64,000 bases of DNA, from assembly GCA_910575445.1 (NCBI GenBank), contig CAJTFW010000003.1:124001-188000 (forward strand). The letters run 5' to 3'. Of this stretch, positions 27,172 through 35,325 are shown piece after piece. The translations under genes were made by a program, and so were the position numbers. Each line of letters starts with the position of its first letter. The first letter of the stretch is position 1. This stretch comes from Lachnospiraceae bacterium (GTDB taxonomy: Bacteria; Bacillota; Clostridia; Lachnospirales; Lachnospiraceae). The notes beneath the pieces were generated by a model, which saw nothing but the letters and a program-made list of their open reading frames with translations, had not been told where the DNA came from and ran no database searches.

Positions 27172-28758
27172 ATGAAAAAAAGATTTAATATCAGTGGAGA
27201 CTGTAAGCCAAAGCTGCACTATATGGTTGATATTGATAAAAAATTAACAGAAATAAAAAAGATGATAGACCACGGAGACTATTTTACCATCAACCGTGCA
27301 AGACAGTATGGAAAGACTACCATCTTAAAAGGACTTTGCCGCTTTTTGCAGCCAGAATATCTGGTAATAAGTCTGGATTTTCAACGATTAAGTCACAAGG
27401 ATTTTGAGAAAGAAGATGTATTTGTAGCAGCGGTATGTAGAGAGATTCTAAAAAAACTTAGGCGAGTAGAAGAAGTAGACGATGTATTGGAAAAATTTCA
27501 GCAATTATTTGGCAGTGATAGCCAAGAGAGGAGTCTCTCTTTTCTATTTGACTGTTTTAATTTTTGGTGTGAAACATCTATAAAGCCAATCGTACTAATG
27601 ATTGATGAAGTGGACAGTGCAACCAACAATCAGGTTTTCTTAGACTTTTTGGCACAGCTTCGCTTCTGTTATATAGAACGAGATGAGATGGCAGTATTTC
27701 AATCCGTTATTTTAGCGGGAGTATATGATATTAAATATATCAAACAAAAGTTAGAGATAGAAGAACATAAGAGAAACAGTCCCTGGAATATTGCGGCTGA
27801 TTTTCTGGTGGATTTAAGCTTTTCCGTGGAAGAAATTGCAGGAATGTTGCAAGCATATGAAAAGGATTACCAGACAGGGATGGAGCTAGAAAAAATAGCA
27901 ACTTTACTCTATGACTATACTTCAGGTTATCCATATCTGGTATCTTATCTTTGCAAAATTCTGGATGAACGACTGTCTGCTTGTGAAAGATTTCACAATA
28001 GACAAGCAGTATGGACAAAAGAGGGAGTCTTACAGGCAGTTAGTCTTTTATTAACAGAACAGAATACGCTCTTTGATTCGCTGTTTCATAAATTAGAAGA
28101 ATATCAAGAACTAAAAGCGTTGCTTTATCAACTGTTATTCCAAGGTAAAGAGATTGCCTATGTAGTTGGGGTACGCTCGATAGAGATGGCGCTGATGTTT
28201 GGACTTGTCAAAAAAGAAGAACAGAAGATAGTGATAGTTAATCGTATCTTTGAGATGCTGTTATATAATCTATTTCTTGCAGAACCGAAGATACAAAAAG
28301 AGAGCATCTATGAAGAGGCATTAAAAGAAAGAAATCAATTTATCAAAGATGGACGTCTGGATATGGAGCTTGTACTAAAGCGCTTTGCCGTTCATTTTCA
28401 GGATTTGTATGGTGATCAAGAGCAGCAGTTTTTGGAAGAAGATGGACGTAGATATTTTCTCTTATATCTTCGCCCAATTATCAATGGAACGGGAAATTAT
28501 TATATTGAATCCAGAACCCGCAATATGGAACGGACAGATATAATCGTGGATTACAAAGGAGAGCAGTTTGTGATTGAGATGAAAATATGGCGTGGAAATG
28601 CCTATCACGAACGAGGAGAACAGCAGCTATTAGAATATCTGGATGCTTATCATCTGAAAAAAGGGTATATGGTTAGTTTTAATTTTAATAAGAAAAAACA
28701 GTGTGGTGTTAGAAAGATACAGTTGGGAGAGAGGATTTTAATAGCGGCGACGGTTTGA
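27172..28758 (+). CDS. AAA-ATPase-like protein with C-terminal PD-(D/E)XK nuclease domain
   Basis: The ATG at 27172 follows GGAGGAAAAGC and is preferred to the one at 27142. The 528-residue protein has a P-loop with RARQYGKTTILKGL (about residues 41-54) and Walker B PIVLMIDEVDSA, then a helical middle and a C-terminal nuclease-like domain (about 440-528; RTDIIVDYKGEQFVIEMKIWRG, the D...E-x-K core, and GEQQLLEYLDAY). This is the pfam AAA-ATPase_like plus PDDEXK_9 family, abundant in Bacteroides and clostridia, of unproven function; nuclease activity or defence is inferred. Confidence 0.85.
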   Translation: MKKRFNISGDCKPKLHYMVDIDKKLTEIKKMIDHGDYFTINRARQYGKTTILKGLCRFLQPEYLVISLDFQRLSHKDFEKEDVFVAAVCREILKKLRRVEEVDDVLEKFQQLFGSDSQERSLSFLFDCFNFWCETSIKPIVLMIDEVDSATNNQVFLDFLAQLRFCYIERDEMAVFQSVILAGVYDIKYIKQKLEIEEHKRNSPWNIAADFLVDLSFSVEEIAGMLQAYEKDYQTGMELEKIATLLYDYTSGYPYLVSYLCKILDERLSACERFHNRQAVWTKEGVLQAVSLLLTEQNTLFDSLFHKLEEYQELKALLYQLLFQGKEIAYVVGVRSIEMALMFGLVKKEEQKIVIVNRIFEMLLYNLFLAEPKIQKESIYEEALKERNQFIKDGRLDMELVLKRFAVHFQDLYGDQEQQFLEEDGRRYFLLYLRPIINGTGNYYIESRTRNMERTDIIVDYKGEQFVIEMKIWRGNAYHERGEQQLLEYLDAYHLKKGYMVSFNFNKKKQCGVRKIQLGERILIAATV

Positions 28759-28777
28759 GTGTGTTTTCACAAAAAAG

Positions 28778-28815
28778 CCCCCGGAGGTGGAGACTTCCGG
28801 GGGTTTATTCTTTTC
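28778..28815 (+). terminator. Intrinsic terminator after the ATPase-nuclease gene
   Basis: CCCCCGGA (28778-28785) pairs with TCCGGGGG (28796-28803), followed by TTTATTCTTTT. Confidence 0.85.
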
Positions 28816-28824
28816 TGTGATGCT

Positions 28825-28848
28825 TACCAAAATGTATACCTTTTGGTA
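28825..28848. promoter_or_regulatory. Upstream palindromic operator of the TnpB-like gene
   Basis: A 24-base near-perfect palindrome with half-sites TACCAAAATGTA and TACCTTTTGGTA (one symmetric pair mismatched). Its centre is 116 bases from the second copy at 28941-28964. Confidence 0.6.
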
Positions 28849-28884
28849 CACCCTGAATTTGCCAGAAGAAATAGCCAGAAATGA

Positions 28885-28913
28885 TTGATTTTTATAAAAA
28901 ATTGTGCTAAAAT
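28885..28913 (+). promoter_or_regulatory. Extended -10 promoter of the TnpB-like gene
   Basis: TTGATT (28885-28890) and TAAAAT (28908-28913) are 17 bases apart, with TGC directly before the -10 giving an extended -10. It lies between the two operators. Confidence 0.6.
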
Positions 28914-28940
28914 GCTACAAGGTTATAAAAAAAGACGCTA

Positions 28941-28964
28941 TTCCAAAAGGTATACGTTTTGGTA
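28941..28964. promoter_or_regulatory. Downstream palindromic operator in the TnpB-like gene leader
   Basis: Half-sites TTCCAAAAGGTA and TACGTTTTGGTA; it matches the inverted first operator at 22 of 24 positions. It lies about 20-45 bases after the expected transcription start and before the ribosome site. Confidence 0.6.
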
Positions 28965-28980
28965 CATTAAGGAAGCAACT

Positions 28981-30294
28981 ATGTCGCCAGAGAAGATATG
29001 CAAGACGATTCATCAGTATAATCGGGAACCGATTTCTGCAAAAGATATGGGAAAGCTTCAGGAGATTGCCACGGACTACCGGGAGGTTAAGAACTATGTC
29101 TATCTCCGATATGGCGGAATTGGCAGTCTGCCTAAGCTCTATCCGGGCTATACCATCCAAAATGAGATGACAAAGAGTGGACTTCGGGAAGAACTTTCGA
29201 TGCCTTCGGTATATTTTTATCTTGCAATGTTCGATGCACTTGGGGATATCAAGAGCCAGTGGGCAAGGACCAAAGCAAAGATACAGGAACTGATTGGCAG
29301 AAACGAAACATTTTCAGCAGAAGAAAAGCATTATCTTCGCTTTCTGCTAAAAGTCAGCAATGCCTTTGAAGCAGTGCTCTTACAAAAGCCTATGATATTG
29401 CCAGCAAAGATGCAAAAAACATATGAAGAATTGGCTGTTCAGGTAGAGACAGAGAAGCTGCACCGCTATCTATGTCGGCAAGTAAGAAAATATCATACTA
29501 AACAGCACACCGATATGGCGGATGGATTTTCTATCGCAGAGCGGGCATATCGATATGGAGATGGTGGCATCTATATTTCCATCAAAGAGAAGCGAAAACG
29601 GATTTTTGTGCCGTTGACAGACCAGAATCAATACAAACGCCAGCTCTATATCAAATTGTATCCCAAGCAAGGTGGGCTAGAGATTAAAGTTCCCATAGAT
29701 GTCTCTGTCAGATGCCATAAAGATTATAAGAACCAAGTTGGCATAGCTCTTGGAATGTACACGATGCTGACAACCGACCAGGGGCATCGCTATGGAGAAA
29801 AGCTTGGTAAGCATCAGATGGAATATGCCTCTTGGATGCGTGCACAGACTGGAAGCTATAACCGAAACCGAAGCAGCAATCCCGGACGAAAGAAATATTA
29901 TGCCCAAAAACAGCGAAAAGTGGAGCAGCTGCACAGCTATATCAATCAAGAATTAAATCGCTTTTTACAAATAGAAAAGCCTAAAACTATCTATCTTGTC
30001 AAACTGCCAAAACCCAAAGCAAATGGTATCAACAGAACAATAAATCATTCTGTAACCATGTGGCAGCGAGGATATATCAAAAAGCGTCTAACACAAAAAT
30101 GCCAGGAGCAGTCCGTAGAGCTTATCGAAGTATTGGGAAAAGATATCAGCAATCTATGCAGCCACTGCGGAACAATCGGAAGCAGACAAAATGGAAACTT
30201 TTTCTGTAAGACCTGTGGGTATCAAAGCGAAGAAAAAGAAAATACTGCAAAAAATGTATTAAAACGCGGGATAGAAGGTAAGATTGTTATTTGA
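28981..30294 (+). CDS. TnpB-like protein with apparently inactivated RuvC nuclease (TldR-like candidate)
   Basis: The ATG at 28981 is chosen because AAGGAAG lies 5 bases upstream; earlier ATGs would place the downstream operator inside the gene. The 437-residue protein has a helical N-terminal half (YPGYTIQNEMTKSGL, YFYLAMFDALGDIKSQWARTK) and a TnpB-type RuvC half with an intact zinc ribbon (CSHC at about 393, CKTC at about 408). The canonical GIDLG is GIALG (Ala256), the catalytic Glu of the IVIEDLK-like strand aligns with Val340 in TIYLVKLPKPK, and the DxNAA.N motif is KENTAKNV (Glu420). All three acidic residues thus seem replaced. No tnpA lies nearby. It may be a domesticated RNA-guided repressor rather than a transposon nuclease. 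Confidence 0.65.
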   Translation: MSPEKICKTIHQYNREPISAKDMGKLQEIATDYREVKNYVYLRYGGIGSLPKLYPGYTIQNEMTKSGLREELSMPSVYFYLAMFDALGDIKSQWARTKAKIQELIGRNETFSAEEKHYLRFLLKVSNAFEAVLLQKPMILPAKMQKTYEELAVQVETEKLHRYLCRQVRKYHTKQHTDMADGFSIAERAYRYGDGGIYISIKEKRKRIFVPLTDQNQYKRQLYIKLYPKQGGLEIKVPIDVSVRCHKDYKNQVGIALGMYTMLTTDQGHRYGEKLGKHQMEYASWMRAQTGSYNRNRSSNPGRKKYYAQKQRKVEQLHSYINQELNRFLQIEKPKTIYLVKLPKPKANGINRTINHSVTMWQRGYIKKRLTQKCQEQSVELIEVLGKDISNLCSHCGTIGSRQNGNFFCKTCGYQSEEKENTAKNVLKRGIEGKIVI

Positions 30295-30520
30295 TTAACA
30301 ATTAGCAAAACCAATCATAAGAACAGCGATTCAGATAAATTTCAGTGATAAACTGAGGTTTTACCGAAAGGACTGGGGCGCAGGTTCCTGATATAAAAAC
30401 ACCATACGGCATTAGAAGGCAGAAAGGCAAGAGACCTCTGCGCATTGGGTATGCCAAGACCTTGGGAACACAGGCAGCTGTGATGTACCAAGGAGCGAAG
30501 CGGGAATGTTCCCGCATCAT
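30295..30520 (+). ncRNA. Candidate omega/guide RNA scaffold following the TnpB-like gene
   Basis: About 225 non-coding bases follow the stop. They contain small stems (for example CCAAG/CTTGG near 30454-30465) and end with a perfect 7-bp stem GCGGGAA/TTCCCGC at 30499-30514. TnpB and TldR guide RNAs are encoded here, with a terminal hairpin and then the guide. If so, the guide would lie in the 20 or so bases after about 30520. The call rests on position and structure only. Confidence 0.35.
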
Positions 30521-30565
30521 TCATTCCAAAGAATGTCCAATATGCCTTATTTATTCTAGCAATGA

Positions 30566-30693
30566 GCCGGGCAGGTATAAAATTGCAGGAAGCAGATGGG
30601 AAGCTTGCTTACCAGCTGCTGGATGAAATTTTATAGCTATGTGGCGAATGCCACATAGTGAGAAAAATCGTAGATTTTTCGAACCTGCCTGGC
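30566..30693 (+). ncRNA. Structured element with four-way-junction potential, leader of glycan cluster
   Basis: Four helices nest compactly. P1 is GCCGGGCAGGT (30566-30576) with ACCTGCCTGGC (30683-30693), 11 pairs including one G-U. P2 is ATAAAATT (30577-30584) with AATTTTAT (30627-30634), extended by AGCAG/CTGCT and TGG/CCA stems. P3 is CTATGTGGC/GCCACATAG (30637-30658). P4 is GAAAAATC/GATTTTTC (30662-30680). Junction linkers are 0, 2, 3 and 2 bases. It ends 49 bases before the first glycan gene. A short open frame ending QEADGKLAYQLLDEIL overlaps P1-P2, so a coding remnant is an alternative for part of it. Confidence 0.5.
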
Positions 30694-30742
30694 GGACGAA
30701 AGCATTTTATTTAAATTATTTAGAGAAGGTGGAGAAAAAAAC

Positions 30743-32119
30743 ATGAGAAAAACCCAAAAAACCCAAATTGAAAATTTCCTCCATCTACTTAGCCGTGCCC
30801 ACGAAGAAATAAAAAAAGCAATTGCATCTAATAAAAAAGACACTGCTCTAGACCTCCTAAGCCAGTGCCAGGACGGCGCCATCCAAATCGGCGAGACGAT
30901 AGAAAATCTAGAAGGCGAAAACTTCACAACGATTCCATTACTAGAAAACTACTGTGAAGTGCTCTATCAAATCTACGAGAACATATGTTCTAATCAGAGC
31001 ATCAATCCAAATAAATCCTACAAAGCCCTTCAAAAATCTCTAAATCCAATCAAAAACAGTGTGAAAAACGAGATTAAAGTACAGATAGAAGCAGTCTTTC
31101 TGCCTTACAAAGCCTCTATGTGGGATTCCCTTGAGAGCATCTGGCAAGCCGCCGACGAAGACCCCGACTGCGATGCCTATGTTATCCCAATCCCCTACTA
31201 TGACAAAAATCCAGATGGAAGCTTTAAAGAGATGCACTATGAAGGTGACCTCTATCCAGACTATGTGCCAATTACCGATTACCAGGCATACGACTTTCAA
31301 GAACGCTGCCCTGATATGATTTTTATACATAATCCTTATGATGAATGTAACTATGTAACAAGTGTGCATCCATTTTTTTATTCTAAGAATTTGAAGCAAT
31401 TTACGGAGAAACTGGTGTATGTGCCCTACTTTGTGTTAGGAGAACCCAATCCAGACGACCCTAATGCAGCAGAAAATATCAAACACTTTTGCACTGTTCC
31501 AGGAGTTATCTATGCAGACAAAGTGATTGTTCAGTCAGAGGCGATGAAAAAAATATATGTAGATGTTATGACTGAATATTCTAAAGGAAGTAAGGCTAAT
31601 CGGAAGTATTGGGAAGATAAGATATTGGGGATTGGCTCACCTAAGATAGATAAGGTACTTAGTACAAGAAAAGAAGATATAGAGATTCCAGAGGAGTGGA
31701 GAAGGGTTATTGAGAAGGCGGATGGAAGCTTTAAGAAGGTTATTTTCTATAATACAAGTGTGACTGCGTTTTTGGAGCATGAAGAACAATACCTTGAAAA
31801 GATGAAAGATGTGTTCAAGGTGTTCAAGGAAGCAAAAGAAGAAATTGCACTACTATGGCGCCCACATCCACTGATGAAAGCAACGATTGAGAGTATGAGA
31901 GCAGAACTTTGGGAAAAATACCAAGGATTAGTAATGGAGTATAAGAAGAAAGAATGGGGGATATATGATGATACAGCAGACTTGGATAGAGCGATTGCGG
32001 TGTGTGATGGGTATTATGGAGACCATAGCTCGGTGGTGAAGTTGTGTCAGGAGGCGGGGAAGATGGTGATGATTCAGGATATACAAATAATAAATGAGGA
32101 ATTATTGTCACAAAATTAA
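30743..32119 (+). CDS. Predicted GT-B/CDP-glycerophosphotransferase-like surface glycan protein
   Basis: The 458-residue soluble protein has an N-terminal helical region (1-115) and a two-lobed C-terminal part: KVIFYNTSVTAFLEHEEQYLEKM, LLWRPHPLMKATIESM and the terminal nucleotide-site-like stretch ADLDRAIAVCDGYYGDHSSVVKLCQEAGKMVMIQ. The RPHP and GD-SS motifs recall CDP-glycerol:polyol phosphate transferases and related GT-B enzymes, common as long uncharacterised proteins in Lachnospiraceae glycan loci. A CDP-polyol synthesis set lies at the other end of the cluster. Codon use is less AT-rich than the genes that follow. Substrate is unknown. Confidence 0.55.
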   Translation: MRKTQKTQIENFLHLLSRAHEEIKKAIASNKKDTALDLLSQCQDGAIQIGETIENLEGENFTTIPLLENYCEVLYQIYENICSNQSINPNKSYKALQKSLNPIKNSVKNEIKVQIEAVFLPYKASMWDSLESIWQAADEDPDCDAYVIPIPYYDKNPDGSFKEMHYEGDLYPDYVPITDYQAYDFQERCPDMIFIHNPYDECNYVTSVHPFFYSKNLKQFTEKLVYVPYFVLGEPNPDDPNAAENIKHFCTVPGVIYADKVIVQSEAMKKIYVDVMTEYSKGSKANRKYWEDKILGIGSPKIDKVLSTRKEDIEIPEEWRRVIEKADGSFKKVIFYNTSVTAFLEHEEQYLEKMKDVFKVFKEAKEEIALLWRPHPLMKATIESMRAELWEKYQGLVMEYKKKEWGIYDDTADLDRAIAVCDGYYGDHSSVVKLCQEAGKMVMIQDIQIINEELLSQN

Positions 32120-32135
32120 CAAAGGAATATAAAGA

Positions 32136-33251
32136 ATGGAAAAAGAAAATATATACGTGACTCGTTCCTCCATGCCCCCATATGAGGAATACATAGAAGC
32201 AATCAAACCATTATGGGAAAGCCATTGGCTAACCAATATGGGAAAATATCATCAAGAGTTAGAAGAAAAGTTAAAAGAGTATTTGGATGTACCAAATCTC
32301 TCTCTAATGGTCAATGGTCATATGGCATTAGAGCTTGCAATCCAAGTAATGGATTTTCCAGAAGGCAGCGAAGTTATTACAACACCTTTTACTTTTATCT
32401 CTACTACACATGCAATAGTACGAAATCGTTTAAAACCTGTTTTTTGCGATGTAAAGTTAAGCAATGGAACAATTGATGAAACAAAGATAGAGGATTTAAT
32501 TACAGAAAATACAGTAGCGATTGTACCAGTACATGTATATGGAAATGTATGTAATGTAGAAGAAATCCAGAGAATTGCAGATAAATATAATTTAAAAGTA
32601 ATCTATGATGCTGCACATGCTTTTGGTGTGAAATATAAAGGAAGAGGTGTTGGTAATTATGGCGATGCCTCTGTATTTAGTTTTCATGCAACAAAAGTCT
32701 TTAACACAATAGAAGGAGGGGCGGTTGCTTTTTCGGATTCAAATTTATATGGAAGGTTATATAATCTAAAGAACTTTGGGATTCGTGGTGAAGAACTGGT
32801 TGTCTCAGTTGGCGCTAATGCGAAGATGAATGAATTTTGTGCGATTATGGGATTATGTAACTTGAAATATCTAAATTATGCAATTCAAGAGAGAAAAAGT
32901 CGGTGTGGAATTTATCAAAAAGAATTGGAGGAAGTAAAAGAAATTCAATTTTTTAAAGATAATACAAATGCGACAAAAAATCATGCATATTTTCCTATAC
33001 TTGTAGATAGAGATGTTAGAAAAAATAGAGATAAATTATATGATTTACTAAAAGAAAATAATATTTTTACTAGAAAATATTTCTATCCTCTGACTTCAGA
33101 CCAAGCTTGTTTTAAAAACAAATATAAAAGAGTAGATTTAACAAATGCGAGAACACTTTCAGAAAAGGTTTTAGTGTTGCCTGTCTATGAAGGTCTTTCA
33201 AGAAATACAATTGAAAATATGTGTGTGATAATAAAAAATTATTTTGAATAA
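32136..33251 (+). CDS. DegT/DnrJ/EryC1/StrS-family PLP aminotransferase
   Basis: The 371-residue protein has the family pattern: VNGHMALELAIQVMDFPEGSEVITTPFTFISTTHAI, VIYDAAHAFGVKYKGRGVGNYGDASVFSFHATKVFNTIEGGA, where the lysine of HATK binds PLP. Such enzymes aminate 3- or 4-keto nucleotide sugars for surface glycans, for example making dTDP-4-amino-4,6-dideoxyhexose. No 4,6-dehydratase is seen in this window. An AAAGGAA ribosome site precedes it. Confidence 0.9.
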   Translation: MEKENIYVTRSSMPPYEEYIEAIKPLWESHWLTNMGKYHQELEEKLKEYLDVPNLSLMVNGHMALELAIQVMDFPEGSEVITTPFTFISTTHAIVRNRLKPVFCDVKLSNGTIDETKIEDLITENTVAIVPVHVYGNVCNVEEIQRIADKYNLKVIYDAAHAFGVKYKGRGVGNYGDASVFSFHATKVFNTIEGGAVAFSDSNLYGRLYNLKNFGIRGEELVVSVGANAKMNEFCAIMGLCNLKYLNYAIQERKSRCGIYQKELEEVKEIQFFKDNTNATKNHAYFPILVDRDVRKNRDKLYDLLKENNIFTRKYFYPLTSDQACFKNKYKRVDLTNARTLSEKVLVLPVYEGLSRNTIENMCVIIKNYFE

Positions 33252-33273
33252 AAGAAAACAAGATATTAATAAA

Positions 33274-34485
33274 ATGAATTCAAAAACCATATTAATCCTT
33301 CCAGGTAGTTTTTGGCAGATTCCAATAATACAAAAAAGTAAATCTATGGGTTATCGAACGCTTGTTGTGAATCCCTATGAAAATTCGCCAGCATTTTCAT
33401 ATGTAGATGGATATTTAAAATCTGACATATTTGATGTTAAGAAAGTACTTCATTATTGTAAGACAGAAAAAGTCGATGCAATTGTATCTGATGAATGTGA
33501 TGTTGCAATGCCTCTAGTAGCTACACTTGGCAAGTGTATGTCATTGCCTACAATAGATGAAAAGAGTGCACATTTATTTACAGATAAATCTAAAATGCGA
33601 GATTTTTGCTATATACATAAGATTCCATCTCCAAAATATTGTTTATGTAAAACAATAAAGGAAGTAGAAGAATTTTATGATAATTTGGAAAAGAATATTA
33701 TTATAAAACCATTAGATAGTAATAGCAGTCGTGGTATATCTATAATTAATCATAAATCAGAAATACAAGAGTGCTTTGATAAGGCTTTATCTTATAGTAA
33801 AGTGCAAAAAGCTGTGTTAGCTGAAGAATATATTGATGGACCAGAATTTACAGTTGATGGAATTAAAACACCAGAAAAACATTTTACTTTAGCTATTTCA
33901 GAAAAGAAGCATTTTAACTCTAATCCTAATGTGGCTTGTGAGCTTTATTTTACAAGAAATAATGAAAAATATGATTACAATATGCTTGCATTACAAAATG
34001 ATTTATTTGTAAATCAATCTTCGTTACAATTTGGTTTAACTCATGCAGAATATAAATATAAAAATGGTAAATTCTATTTGATTGAGATAGCAGCTAGGGG
34101 AGGAGGCAATCTGATTTCTTCTCATATAGTTCCTTTTTTATCTGGAATAGATAACTATGAATATCTTTTACATTGTTCTCTAGGAAATATTACTTCTCCA
34201 GATTTTAAAATAAAGGAGCAATATAACAAGAGATGTGCAGTTCTTAGTTTTTTTGAACCTCCTAAAAATGGTGGAATTGTAGAAAGGATAGAAGGAAAAG
34301 AATTTTTAGAAATACATCCTAAAATTAAAGAATATAGATTTAATTTTAAAATAGGAGATTTACTTATAGATGCATCTATTGATGCTGAAAGAGCTGGATA
34401 TTATATTGCTTGTTGTGATACTAAAAAAGAGTTGGATAAATTAATGCAATTAGTTAAAGAAAAGGTCAAGATTATTTGTAGATAA
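33274..34485 (+). CDS. ATP-grasp ligase-family protein
   Basis: ATG at 33274 gives MNSKTILILPGSFWQIPIIQKSKSMGYRTLVV and is preferred to a TTG at 33244 that overlaps the previous gene. The 403-residue protein has the biotin carboxylase/carbamoyl-phosphate-type layout: pre-ATP-grasp domain (1-100), IIIKPLDSNSSRGISII (ATP loop, about 150), EEYIDGPEFTVDG (about 190), and the metal-binding FYLIEIAARGGGN (about 265). It likely joins an amino or carboxyl group to a sugar or amino acid that decorates the glycan. Markedly AT-rich. Confidence 0.82.
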   Translation: MNSKTILILPGSFWQIPIIQKSKSMGYRTLVVNPYENSPAFSYVDGYLKSDIFDVKKVLHYCKTEKVDAIVSDECDVAMPLVATLGKCMSLPTIDEKSAHLFTDKSKMRDFCYIHKIPSPKYCLCKTIKEVEEFYDNLEKNIIIKPLDSNSSRGISIINHKSEIQECFDKALSYSKVQKAVLAEEYIDGPEFTVDGIKTPEKHFTLAISEKKHFNSNPNVACELYFTRNNEKYDYNMLALQNDLFVNQSSLQFGLTHAEYKYKNGKFYLIEIAARGGGNLISSHIVPFLSGIDNYEYLLHCSLGNITSPDFKIKEQYNKRCAVLSFFEPPKNGGIVERIEGKEFLEIHPKIKEYRFNFKIGDLLIDASIDAERAGYYIACCDTKKELDKLMQLVKEKVKIICR

Positions 34486-34519
34486 TAATTTAAGAAATTG
34501 TATAGTTTGAGGAAACTAA

Positions 34520-35284
34520 ATGGATAAAAATAATGTAACTAGAAAGTTTTATGATTGTCATCTTCATTTACCAATAAAGTCTGATAATGCTGTTAAGAAG
34601 TTTTTAAGTGAAATAGATGAAAACAGGATAAATGGTTTTATATTGATTTTAAATTCTGTTTTAGAAGAAGATATATATTTGGATAACATGTTCTTATTTA
34701 ATAAGCGAAATTATAAAGTTGCTCTTATCTTAGATATACATTCGGAAAAGTGGTTAGAAGCTTTTAGAAAATTAGAGAATAAAGGAATTGAATATATTGT
34801 AAAAATACATCCTAGAATCAGTAATATTACAAAAAAAGATTTTGAATTAATTAAAGAGGCTTTAAGCAAGTTATCTTATCAAATAATTATTATAGATGGA
34901 TGGTTCTTTGGCCCTCAGCTCAATAATCATGTTGGCGTAGAATTAGCAATATACTTAGCATTTGAACTGCCAGAGAAGACGATAGTGATTGCACATTCAG
35001 GTGGACATAAGTTGGTGGAAACTATGTTATTAACTAGGCCATTAAAAAATATCTATTATGATTTATCACTAACTCAATTATATTTTAGTGGTTCATCAAT
35101 AGAATCAGATATTGATTATTTTATAAAGTGGAGTAGTGAGAGAATTTTCTTTGGCTCTGATTATCCTGATTTTGGGATAAGGGAAGCTTGGTTAGCATTT
35201 CAACAACATTATATTAAAGCTAATAAGGGTGATAGATTAGATAAATCATTTGAGTTGGTTAAAACAATATATGGTTTAAAATGA
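34520..35284 (+). CDS. Amidohydrolase-2/TatD-like TIM-barrel metal hydrolase
   Basis: The 254-residue protein begins FYDCHLHLP (metal-binding His-x-His), has IVIAHSGGHK (about residue 158) and ends with RIFFGSDYPDFGIREAW, the conserved Asp motif. This matches the amidohydrolase-2 superfamily, which hydrolyses or decarboxylates small molecules. Its place between an ATP-grasp ligase and an RraA-like protein suggests a role in making an unusual glycan precursor. GAGGAAA precedes the start. Confidence 0.75.
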   Translation: MDKNNVTRKFYDCHLHLPIKSDNAVKKFLSEIDENRINGFILILNSVLEEDIYLDNMFLFNKRNYKVALILDIHSEKWLEAFRKLENKGIEYIVKIHPRISNITKKDFELIKEALSKLSYQIIIIDGWFFGPQLNNHVGVELAIYLAFELPEKTIVIAHSGGHKLVETMLLTRPLKNIYYDLSLTQLYFSGSSIESDIDYFIKWSSERIFFGSDYPDFGIREAWLAFQQHYIKANKGDRLDKSFELVKTIYGLK

Positions 35285-35325
35285 TTATATATGAAATTAA
35301 AAAAATAATATAATAGGGTAAAAAT

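Noticed and set aside
30302-30524. Minus-strand open frames after the TnpB-like gene
   Set aside because: They lack ribosome sites and family features and coincide with the candidate structured RNA.
30979-30990. Perfect LexA-like palindrome GAACATATGTTC
   Set aside because: It lies inside a coding sequence far from a promoter; about one such match per window is expected by chance.
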